A DNA stretch of 22,593 nt from UBA9410 sp036123635 (lineage in GTDB: Bacteria > Actinomycetota > Acidimicrobiia > Acidimicrobiales > MedAcidi-G1). Numbering within the stretch: the stretch's first letter is position 1; every line of letters begins with the position of its first letter. Below, piece by piece: positions 16,387 through 22,593 of the stretch. A program made the position numbers and the translations under genes. Below the pieces are notes generated by a model. The model did not search any database. It was not told where the DNA came from and saw only the letters and a list, made by a program, of their open reading frames with translations. The DNA lies in contig JAZADL010000142.1 of the NCBI GenBank assembly GCA_036123635.1, positions 1-22,593 on the forward strand, in the 5' to 3' direction.

Positions 16387-17195
16387 TCCCTCCCGGGTGT
16401 AGTTGTGAACTCACCATCGCCCATCGCCGCTCGCCAAGGCATGCTTGCGCGCTCAACTAGTAGGGCTACAGCAAACAAAGCTAGGCCAAGAGCAGAGGCA
16501 ACTGCTATGGCAGCCCAAGCAACGTCGTATCTCACGAATGCGACGTTCGACGTGATCACGTTGCCGATGCGGTCTTGGGGGCCCCCGAAGTACTCGGCCA
16601 CGATCGCGGCAATCACCGACAGGGGTGCCACCAGCCGGAGGGAATTGGCGAAAAACGGAAGAGCGTTGGGAATTCGAACCTCCCGAAGGATCGTCCACTC
16701 GCTAGCCGCATAGGAATGCATGAGCTCAATCTCATCGGGATGTACTTCGGTAAGGCCTCGAGACGTATTAATGAAGACTGGGAAGAAGACCACGGCGATT
16801 ACTACGGCCTGGTTGCTAAGCGTGCCGGTGATCCCGAACCAGGCATTGAAGATGGGGGCAAGGGCCACTATGGGCGTGGCGTTGACGACCACGGCAAGTG
16901 GTGTAAGTCCCTCTTCGAGGGTACGAAAACGCGTGGTCACGAAAGCCAGCGCTACACCGGCCATGATGCCGATCAGTAGACCACTTACCGCGATCCATCC
17001 TGTTTCCCATATGGCATGGCGCAGAACGGGCCAATTGTCAACAAGCTCTTCCATGATCGAAGTGGGCTTTGGCAACAAGAACTCTCGAATTCCAAATCCC
17101 CTTACGACCGCTTCCCAGAGCAGGAGACCGACCACACCCACCGTGATCGGCGGCCCTAGAACAGAAATCCGGCCACGCAATTGTCGAACCATCAT
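16383..17195 (-). CDS. ABC transporter permease (BPD_transp_1, ThiX/SsuC-like)
   Basis: This 270-aa inner-membrane subunit has about six membrane helices, beginning at VLGPPITVGVVGLLLWEAVV. The cytoplasmic EAA loop that docks the ATPase is visible as ELMHSYAASEWTILREVRIPNALPFF, with the usual Gly replaced by Ser (YAASEW). The start ATG at 17195 has GGAGG seven bases upstream and overlaps the ATPase stop by 4 bases. With the other permease of this operon it probably forms a heterodimer, or one of the two serves alone; either is compatible with the sequence. Confidence 0.93.
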   Translation of the reverse strand: MMVRQLRGRISVLGPPITVGVVGLLLWEAVVRGFGIREFLLPKPTSIMEELVDNWPVLRHAIWETGWIAVSGLLIGIMAGVALAFVTTRFRTLEEGLTPLAVVVNATPIVALAPIFNAWFGITGTLSNQAVVIAVVFFPVFINTSRGLTEVHPDEIELMHSYAASEWTILREVRIPNALPFFANSLRLVAPLSVIAAIVAEYFGGPQDRIGNVITSNVAFVRYDVAWAAIAVASALGLALFAVALLVERASMPWRAAMGDGEFTTTPGRE

Positions 17196-17986
17196 CCGCC
17201 ACCCTCCACGGCTCGGAGCGCTTCGCGGATCTCAGTCGCCTTCGCAAAGAAGGCTGGATCTTGTCGCGTACTGTCGCTGCGCTCACCTAGATCAACATCA
17301 ACTACAGAGTGGATGCGACCGGGCCGTGGTGACAACACCACGACTCGGTTGGAAAGAAAGGCCGACTCGGGTATCGAGTGGGTGACAAATACGACAGTGG
17401 TCTGGGTTTCCCGCCAAATCCGAAGTAGTTCAAGTTGCATATGCTCACGGGTCATCTCATCGAGCGCCCCGAAAGGCTCGTCCATCAACAACAACTTCGG
17501 CTGAAACGAGAGCGCCCGGGCGATAGACACCCGCTGTTGCATGCCGCCGCTGAGCTGGCGGGGATAGTGCTCACCAAAGTCTTCAAGCCTTACCAGCCCG
17601 AGCATTTCTGCCGACCGGGCTGACCTGTCAGCTTTCGACCAGCCATGAAGTTCCAGTGGCAACTCGATATTGGCCAGCACCCGACGCCAATCGAACAAAC
17701 CAGAATGCTGGAACACCATGCCGTAGTCCTGATCCAGGCGAGCCTCGTGGGCTGACTTACCGAAAACCGTCAACACTCCCGTGGTTGGGGCGAGCAAGTC
17801 GCCAATCAGGCGCAAGAGAGTCGACTTGCCGCAACCCGAGGGGCCGATCAGCGATATGAACTCCCCAGCCTCAACGGTCAAGTTGATGTCAGACAACGCT
17901 GCTACCTCGGAATCACTCCCGACGTTAAAGACCTTGTCGACCCCATCTACGACAACTGCTTTTTCTGACAAAACTGGATTACTCAT
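17192..17986 (-). CDS. ABC transporter ATP-binding protein (NitT/TauT, SsuB/ThiZ-like)
   Basis: The 264-aa ATPase has the full motif set: Walker A GPSGCGKST (48-56), Q-loop Q93, signature LSGGMQQ (145-151), Walker B LLLMDE (165-170), D-loop GALD and H-loop H203. The sequence after residue 210 resembles importers of nitrate, sulfonate and thiamine-pyrimidine type. It powers uptake through the two flanking permeases. Both ends overlap neighbours by 4 bases (ATGA), so expression is coupled across the operon. The ribosome site before the ATG is weak, in keeping with translational coupling. Confidence 0.96.
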   Translation of the reverse strand: MSNPVLSEKAVVVDGVDKVFNVGSDSEVAALSDINLTVEAGEFISLIGPSGCGKSTLLRLIGDLLAPTTGVLTVFGKSAHEARLDQDYGMVFQHSGLFDWRRVLANIELPLELHGWSKADRSARSAEMLGLVRLEDFGEHYPRQLSGGMQQRVSIARALSFQPKLLLMDEPFGALDEMTREHMQLELLRIWRETQTTVVFVTHSIPESAFLSNRVVVLSPRPGRIHSVVDVDLGERSDSTRQDPAFFAKATEIREALRAVEGGG

Positions 17987-18873
17987 GATGTGACTTCACC
18001 GGTGCGTCGCACCACCATCCATTCGGCCAGAGAGACCAGTCCAAAAACCAAGAGACCTAGCACCGCTGCACCAATGACGGACGCGTAAAGCCGTTCAGGC
18101 GAGACGGCGTAGCGTTGCGCGTATTCAAGGATCGCCCGTCCCAGACCGGTCTTGGTGCCGATAGAGATCTCACCAACTATCGCCCCAACAACGCTGAGTG
18201 TTGCTGCAATTTTCAATGCAGGGAATAGATAGGCACGTGCAGCAGGAAGCCTCAACTTGACGAGGGTGGTCCGCCAGGGAGCTGCGTAGGAACGCATGAG
18301 CTCCACGTGGGCAGAATCGGGAGACTGCAGACCTCGGAGCGCACTGACGGCTACTGGGAAGAAAGTTAGGTAGGCAGCGATCAGTGAGATTGAAAGCATG
18401 TCGGGTAGGTCCTGCTGGCGCCCCCAGGTCACGACGATCGGTGCCAGAGCGATCAGCGGAATCGTCTGGGAAACGTTGATCCACGGCAGCAACCCGCGTT
18501 CGGCAACCCGCCAACGGAGCATAAGGATGGCCAGGCTGAGGCCAACTGTCAGACCGAGGGTAAACCCGATGGCCGCCTCTTGAAGCGTGAACCAACCCTT
18601 CTTCAGTAGAAATAGGAATAGCGGCAAACGGGACCGACCATCTCGAACCTCTTCGAACAGTTCCTCGGCGATGTCCATTGCGTGGGGCATGGTGAGGTCA
18701 TCGGTTGACGCTGGGAGCTCGATTGAAGTACCGGGCCAGTAGTCGTCAGTCTGTTGACCAACCCACTTGTAGCCCTCCCACATGCCGAAGAGGAGGACGA
18801 TCGCGACAAGCACGGTCATGGCCACACGGAGCCACTTTCTGCCACGCGCCATTAGGCACCCCGACCAGGGCAC
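17983..18873 (-). CDS. ABC transporter permease (BPD_transp_1), second subunit
   Basis: The 296-aa protein has an N-terminal membrane helix (VAMTVLVAIVLLFGMWEGYKW), then an unusually long predicted extracytoplasmic segment (to about residue 90), followed by the core permease helices. The EAA loop is ELMRSYAAPWRTTLVKLRLPAARAYLFP. Permeases with this extended first loop are typical partners of NMT1/THI5-like binding proteins. Two starts are possible: GTG at 18873, preceded by GAGGTGA at good spacing, and ATG at 18852. I prefer the GTG on the strength of the ribosome site. It is the first gene of the four-gene importer and follows the dehydrogenase gene after 71 bases. Confidence 0.92.
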   Translation of the reverse strand: MPWSGCLMARGRKWLRVAMTVLVAIVLLFGMWEGYKWVGQQTDDYWPGTSIELPASTDDLTMPHAMDIAEELFEEVRDGRSRLPLFLFLLKKGWFTLQEAAIGFTLGLTVGLSLAILMLRWRVAERGLLPWINVSQTIPLIALAPIVVTWGRQQDLPDMLSISLIAAYLTFFPVAVSALRGLQSPDSAHVELMRSYAAPWRTTLVKLRLPAARAYLFPALKIAATLSVVGAIVGEISIGTKTGLGRAILEYAQRYAVSPERLYASVIGAAVLGLLVFGLVSLAEWMVVRRTGEVTS

Positions 18874-18907
18874 AGGAGACTCTCACCTCGAAAGGTCCCG
18901 CAGCCAC

Positions 18908-18940
18908 TGCGCCCAGAATGTTCTTGGGCCTCAAGGCGCA
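18908..18940 (-). other. Hairpin in the leader of the ABC importer genes
   Basis: TGCGCC (18908-18913) pairs with GGCGCA (18935-18940). As an alternative, GCCCA (18911-18915) pairs with TGGGC (18925-18929). Lying between the dehydrogenase stop and the permease start, either could damp read-through or protect mRNA segments so that importer and enzyme levels differ. No U-run follows on the - strand. Confidence 0.3.
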
Positions 18941-18944
18941 TCAT

Positions 18945-19847
18945 TCAACAACCATCTTCTTTGTTCGGTGACAGATTCGCGGGGGCGAACCGCCGTTGTC
19001 TCTCCATCAGACTGCACCAGTCCCAAGTGGCTCCCCCCATAGCGTCAACATCTGCCAGGAACTGGCCCACCAACGCGGTGACCGGAAGTGAAACACCCAT
19101 GGAAGAGGCCTCCTCGAGAACAAGCCCTACGTCTTTTCTCATCAGCGCGGTAGAGAAACCGAAGTCGTATTCACCAGCCAGCATCGTGCTGGCCCGATTC
19201 TCCATCTGCCAGGAAGTTGAGGAACCTTGCAGCATCGCCTCGACCACATTCTCGACATCGAGTCCAGCCCGAGAGGCAAAGTCCAGACCTTCGGCAAGTG
19301 CCTGGCATAGCCCGACCACACAGATCTGATTCGTCATCTTGGTTAGTTGGCCTGCGCCAACCGGACCCATGTGTCTCACCCGCGAGGCGTAGATCTCAAC
19401 CAACGGCTCAACTTTGGCAAATGCGCTTTCATCACCACCAACCATTACCGAGAGCGCCCCTCGACGTGCTCCATCGACACCGCCGGAGACAGGACCGTCA
19501 AGAAAGTGGCCACCAACCGCGGATATGTCGCTTCCTAACTCGCAAGCGATCCGCGCAGAGGTCGTGGAGTGGTCAATCCAGATTGTCCCTTCAGCGATGA
19601 CGGGCAGAACCTCTTCTGCGACTTCTGCCAACTCCTGATCTGAGGGCAGCGAGGTGACGATGAACTGCGCGTCAGTGACCGCCGACTCCACCGAGTTGGC
19701 TTCTGCTCCGTTGTGCTCTCCAACCCACCGACCTGTGAGGCCATCGACGACGTCAAAGACCGTCAAATCATGGACATCACTGTGATCGGCCAAATGTCCA
19801 GCGATGTGCCAACCCATGCGCCCAAGGCCAAGACATGTGACCCTCAT
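18945..19847 (-). CDS. 3-hydroxyisobutyrate dehydrogenase-family NAD(P) oxidoreductase
   Basis: This is a beta-hydroxyacid dehydrogenase of 300 aa. The dinucleotide fold is at the N-terminus (GLGRMG, 7-12), the substrate-binding DGPVSGG at 117-123, and the catalytic Lys at K170 within GAGQLTKMTNQ, with N173. These are the family's key residues, so it should be active on a short 3-hydroxyacid or act as an imine/semialdehyde reductase-like enzyme; the exact substrate is not determined. The pairing with an MmsA gene 2 kb upstream suggests the valine/thymine-type route, in which 3-hydroxyisobutyrate is oxidised to methylmalonate semialdehyde. Its start overlaps the preceding PF06684 gene by 4 bases (ATGA), so the two are coupled. 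Confidence 0.9.
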   Translation of the reverse strand: MRVTCLGLGRMGWHIAGHLADHSDVHDLTVFDVVDGLTGRWVGEHNGAEANSVESAVTDAQFIVTSLPSDQELAEVAEEVLPVIAEGTIWIDHSTTSARIACELGSDISAVGGHFLDGPVSGGVDGARRGALSVMVGGDESAFAKVEPLVEIYASRVRHMGPVGAGQLTKMTNQICVVGLCQALAEGLDFASRAGLDVENVVEAMLQGSSTSWQMENRASTMLAGEYDFGFSTALMRKDVGLVLEEASSMGVSLPVTALVGQFLADVDAMGGATWDWCSLMERQRRFAPANLSPNKEDGC

Positions 19848-20437
19848 GCCGGCACGCCGGGTTGACCCCGATCATCCAAGGTGAAACCTCCAGCAAGGCG
19901 CGCATTTATCCGTCCGCCAATTGCCATGGCAAGGATCAGTACCAACTCATTCGGCCGTGGCGCGTCTGGAACTCCTACCTCAATTGCGTCGTAATGGCTT
20001 CCGACGTAAGACCACTCGAGGTGGGTAAGGGGGATGTCTAGCGTTGCTCCGAGCGGCCCTACTTTCTTGGTGGACGGGACAATGGCCTCTCCCTTTCCGA
20101 GAGCGGCCCTCATCCCGCCACCACCAGGGATATGCCACATGGCGCCATGTTCGATCTCTCCGTCTGCGCCGACGATCGCTCCTTTGCCATAGCTATCAAT
20201 AGCGTGAGGGTCGCCACCTAGGTGTCCAACAAGCAACTCACCTAGTTGATGGCCCAGGTCCCGTAGTTCCTCCGTAGCAGGGCTCAGATCGTCCACATAG
20301 TCACCAACGAAAGGATTGCTCACCACAGCAGCGACGGCCCCCTTCAGTGGGGGCCGGCTTGGCGATGGGCCGAAGTCGTGGTGGGTTTCTTCAACCACGA
20401 CGTAGATCTTTCTTTGCCTAAATAACAAGGTGGTCAC
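19844..20437 (-). CDS. 'Amino acid synthesis' family protein (PF06684, formerly DUF1185)
   Basis: The 197-aa product shows the PF06684 pattern: RKIYVVVEETHHDFG at the N-terminus, AAVVSNPFVGDYVDDL, SYGKGAIVGADGEIEHGAMWH, GGGGMRAALGKGEAIVPSTKKVG, and LTHLEWSYVGSHYDAIEVGVPDAPRPNE near the end. Structures of this family have a chorismate-mutase-like trimeric fold; the reaction is not established and the family name is only a proposal. The start is GTG at 20437 with GAGAGA just upstream, although a start a few codons in (near RKIYVVV) would fit the family equally. Its gene is coupled by ATGA overlap to the dehydrogenase. Here it probably takes part in breakdown of the compound imported by the ABC system. 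Confidence 0.88.
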   Translation of the reverse strand: MTTLLFRQRKIYVVVEETHHDFGPSPSRPPLKGAVAAVVSNPFVGDYVDDLSPATEELRDLGHQLGELLVGHLGGDPHAIDSYGKGAIVGADGEIEHGAMWHIPGGGGMRAALGKGEAIVPSTKKVGPLGATLDIPLTHLEWSYVGSHYDAIEVGVPDAPRPNELVLILAMAIGGRINARLAGGFTLDDRGQPGVPA

Positions 20438-20503
20438 GCTCTCTCAGTTGTTGCGTCCAGGTCAGGTCGGGAGTGATTCGGCCTAAAGGTGGTGTTGAAT
20501 CTA

Positions 20504-21505
20504 TTAACGGGCTAGAGACGGGATAATTCTCTGGCCGTATGCGTCAAGGGTCTCGTCTTTCTGGTCGTGCATTAGGTAGATGGCGAACTGGTCCACGCCG
20601 AGGCCCTCGAGTTCGCGGAGCCGAGCGATGTGGGCATCCTCGTTGCCAAGAATGCAGAACCGGTCGATGACCTCGTCGGGTACGAAGTCGGTGTGCTCGT
20701 TGCCGGCCCGGCCATGTTCCGTGTAGTCGTAGCCTTTCCGACCCTCGATGTATTCGGTCAGAGCTTGGGGCACCGCCGACCCGTCGGCGCCATATCGGCC
20801 GACGAGGTCGGCCACGTGGTTGCCGACCATCCCGCCGAACCAACGCACCTGGTCGCGCTGGTGGGCGAGGTCATCGCCGACGTAGGCCGGAGCCACCACG
20901 GTGATGGTCAGAGACTCGGGGTCTCGCCCGGCGTCGGCCGCGGCCCGCTTCACGGCGGCAATGGTCCACTCGGCGATCTGCGGGTCGGCCAACTGGAGTA
21001 CAAACCCGTCGGCCTTGCGCCCGCACAGGTCCAGGGCCTTTGGCCCGTAGGCAGCCATCCACACGGGCAATGACCCGCTGTGACGCCATGGAAGGGTCTG
21101 GGTGGTGCCGTTGTACTCGACGACGTCACCCTCAGCTAGGCCCTTGATGACCTCCATCGACTCTTCGAGGGTGGCCAGGTTGCAAGGCTTGTGGCCGATG
21201 ACGCGCATGGCCGAGTCGCCGCGGCCGATGGCACATACCGTGCGCTCGCCGTACATGTCGTTGAGGGTGGCGAACAGCGAGCCGATGACCGTCCAGTCCC
21301 GGGTCCCCGGGTTGGTCACCATCGGGCCGACCACCATCTCCGAAGTGGCGGCCAGCATGGCGCTGTAGATCACGAAGGGTTCTTGCCAAAGCACATGGCT
21401 GTCGAATGTGTAGCCATGAGTAAACCCGAGGGCCTCGGCCTGACGGGCCAGGTCGACCACGCGCCAAGCTGGGGGGTCGGTCTGTAGCACTACCCCAAAG
21501 TCCAT
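20504..21505 (-). CDS. LLM-class flavin-dependent oxidoreductase (TIGR03842-like, putative F420 or FMN)
   Basis: The 333-aa luciferase-like barrel starts MDFGVVLQTDPPAWRVVDLARQAEALGF. It contains FDSHVLWQEPFV, PMVTNPGTRDWTVIGSLFATLNDMYGERTVCAIGRGDSAMR and SLPVWMAAYGPKALDLCGRKADGF, the pattern of a subfamily annotated as probable F420-dependent (CPS_4043 family). Several members occur beside dihydropyrimidinase or hydantoinase genes. Whether it uses F420 or FMN cannot be told from motifs; many members occur in F420-free bacteria. The ATG has AAAGGGGAAAGG just upstream. It lies 54 bases after the mmsA stop and 66 bases before the PF06684 gene in the same direction. Confidence 0.88.
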   Translation of the reverse strand: MDFGVVLQTDPPAWRVVDLARQAEALGFTHGYTFDSHVLWQEPFVIYSAMLAATSEMVVGPMVTNPGTRDWTVIGSLFATLNDMYGERTVCAIGRGDSAMRVIGHKPCNLATLEESMEVIKGLAEGDVVEYNGTTQTLPWRHSGSLPVWMAAYGPKALDLCGRKADGFVLQLADPQIAEWTIAAVKRAAADAGRDPESLTITVVAPAYVGDDLAHQRDQVRWFGGMVGNHVADLVGRYGADGSAVPQALTEYIEGRKGYDYTEHGRAGNEHTDFVPDEVIDRFCILGNEDAHIARLRELEGLGVDQFAIYLMHDQKDETLDAYGQRIIPSLAR

Positions 21506-21559
21506 CTGCCTTTCCCCTTTCGTGTCTTCCCTCGCCGAACGGGCCGTCTAGTTCTCCGG

Positions 21560-22593
21560 TCAGTCGTTGCGTGGGAACCCCAAGTCGACACTGCTGGTCG
21601 ACGGGTCGGGCCACCGGCTGGTTAGCACCTTGGGCCGTGTGTAGAACCTGAGGCCCTCCGGGCCGTACATGGTCGTGTCGCCGAATGCTGAGTCGTTCCA
21701 CCCGCCGAACGAGTGGTAGCCGACCGGTACCGGAATGGGCACGTTGATGCCGACCATGCCGGCGTCGGCGTCCCGCTGGAACTGCCGGGCCGCTCCGCCG
21801 TCACGGGTGAAAATGGCCGCCCCGTTTCCGAACGGGTTGTCTCGGATCATCTGTACGCCTTCGGCGTAGCTGTCGGCGCGAACCACGGAGAGGACCGGTC
21901 CGAAGATCTCGTCGGTGTAGACGCTCATGTCGGTAGTCACGTGGTCAAGCAACGTCACGCCGAGGAAGAAGCCGTCGCCGTCGAAGGCCTGGTCTCGACC
22001 GTCGACGACTACCTCGCATCCGGCATCGGCACCGGCCTGAACGTAGCCAGCAACCCGGTCTCGGGCCTCCCTGGTGATCAGCGGCCCCATCTCGGACCCA
22101 GGGTCGGTGCCCGGACCGACGACCAACTTCTCCATGCGGACCTTGATGGCGTCCACCAGCTGGTCACCAACGTCGCCGACGGCCACGACGACCGATATGG
22201 CCATGCAACGTTCTCCCGCTGATCCGTAGGCGGCCGAGACGGCAGCGTCGGCCGCCATCTCCACGTCGGCATCGGGCAGGACAACCATGTGGTTCTTGGC
22301 TCCACCGAGGGCCTGGGCCCGCTTGCCATGGGCTGTGGCTGAGGCGTACACGTACCTCGCGATCGGCGTGGAGCCGACGAAGCTCAATGCCTTCACGTCA
22401 GGATGCTCGAGGAGGCGATCGACGGCCACCTTGTCGCCGTTGACCACGTTTAGAACACCGGGAGGAAAACCGGCCTCCTGGAATAGTTCGGCGACGAACA
22501 TCGGCGCTGACGGATCGCGTTCCGACGGCTTCAGCACGAATGTGTTTCCGCAAGCCACCGCGTTGGGGAACATCCACATCGGCACCATGGCCG
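21560..22593 (-). CDS. mmsA: CoA-acylating methylmalonate-semialdehyde dehydrogenase, 5' end beyond the window
   Basis: MmsA oxidises (methyl)malonate semialdehyde with NAD+ and CoA to propionyl- or acetyl-CoA and CO2. About 344 C-terminal residues of an expected 500 are visible; the frame stays open to the right edge and the first visible residues (AMVPMWMFPNAVACGN) lie mid-protein, so the N-terminus is cut by the window, not by mutation. The motifs FVLKPSERDPS, SFVGSTPIARYVY, QALGGAKNHMVVLPDAD and the catalytic loop SAGERCMAIS (Cys codon at 22205-22207) identify the MmsA branch of the aldehyde dehydrogenase superfamily, as does NPFGNGAAIFTRDGGAARQFQ. It is the first gene in reading order of the - strand catabolic set seen here. 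Confidence 0.95.
   Translation of the reverse strand, partial: AMVPMWMFPNAVACGNTFVLKPSERDPSAPMFVAELFQEAGFPPGVLNVVNGDKVAVDRLLEHPDVKALSFVGSTPIARYVYASATAHGKRAQALGGAKNHMVVLPDADVEMAADAAVSAAYGSAGERCMAISVVVAVGDVGDQLVDAIKVRMEKLVVGPGTDPGSEMGPLITREARDRVAGYVQAGADAGCEVVVDGRDQAFDGDGFFLGVTLLDHVTTDMSVYTDEIFGPVLSVVRADSYAEGVQMIRDNPFGNGAAIFTRDGGAARQFQRDADAGMVGINVPIPVPVGYHSFGGWNDSAFGDTTMYGPEGLRFYTRPKVLTSRWPDPSTSSVDLGFPRND

Noticed and set aside
16720..17385. 221-residue + strand frame opposite permease and ATPase genes
   Set aside because: Antisense shadow; no domain recognised, while the - strand frames have complete ABC motifs.

Overview
The window looks like chromosomal DNA of an uncultured, GC-rich actinobacterium-like organism, possibly a marine or host-associated Acidimicrobiia relative. 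That placement is an inference from four things: high G+C, a predicted F420/FMN-type luciferase-like oxidoreductase, bacterial C1-tetrahydrofolate chemistry, and gene contents that recur in marine bacteria. No rRNA, tRNA, CRISPR array, transposase or integrase is seen, and no stretch longer than about 300 bases lacks a gene.

Region 1 (about 1-9,264, all + strand) is a one-carbon demethylation locus. It encodes a corrinoid protein, a DUF1638 protein, a small protein of the misnamed 'virulence factor' family, a pterin-binding methyltransferase (methyl-corrinoid to tetrahydrofolate), a 2Fe-2S/ASKHA corrinoid activator, a non-pyrrolysine MttB-family methyltransferase, formate-tetrahydrofolate ligase and methylenetetrahydrofolate reductase. 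Together these can take a methyl group from a methylated (probably quaternary) amine, pass it through cobalamin to tetrahydrofolate, and oxidise it towards formate with ATP formation. The FolD-type dehydrogenase/cyclohydrolase step is not in the window. A perfect 17-bp palindrome at 33-49 sits before the first gene and is a good operator candidate.

Region 2 (9,318-14,165) holds a large trimethylamine-dehydrogenase/old-yellow-enzyme-type flavoprotein with a 4Fe-4S cluster motif, a cytochrome P450 (both + strand) and a convergent DHA2-type MFS transporter (- strand). The flavoprotein could oxidatively demethylate the tertiary or secondary amines left by the corrinoid enzyme. This would make a mixed corrinoid/oxidative demethylation pathway.

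Region 3 (14,432-15,261) has a YczE/YitT-type membrane protein and then an extraordinary G/C homopolymer tract (about 15,115-15,207), which is more likely an assembly or sequencing artefact than biology. Joining of the sequence across this tract should be treated with caution.

Region 4 (15,262-22,593, all - strand) reads from right to left: CoA-acylating methylmalonate-semialdehyde dehydrogenase (truncated by the window edge), a luciferase-like flavin oxidoreductase, an 'amino acid synthesis' (PF06684) protein, a 3-hydroxyisobutyrate-dehydrogenase-like enzyme, and a complete NMT1/THI5-type ABC importer (permease, ATPase, permease, lipoprotein binding protein). Five genes in the low-GC part are joined by 4-nt ATGA overlaps at four junctions, so they are probably translationally coupled. 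The set looks like uptake and catabolism of a small nitrogen- or branched-carbon compound (pyrimidine/hydantoin-like is one guess), ending in a semialdehyde oxidised by MmsA. The middle of this block (about 15.3-20.4 kb) has clearly lower G+C than both flanks.
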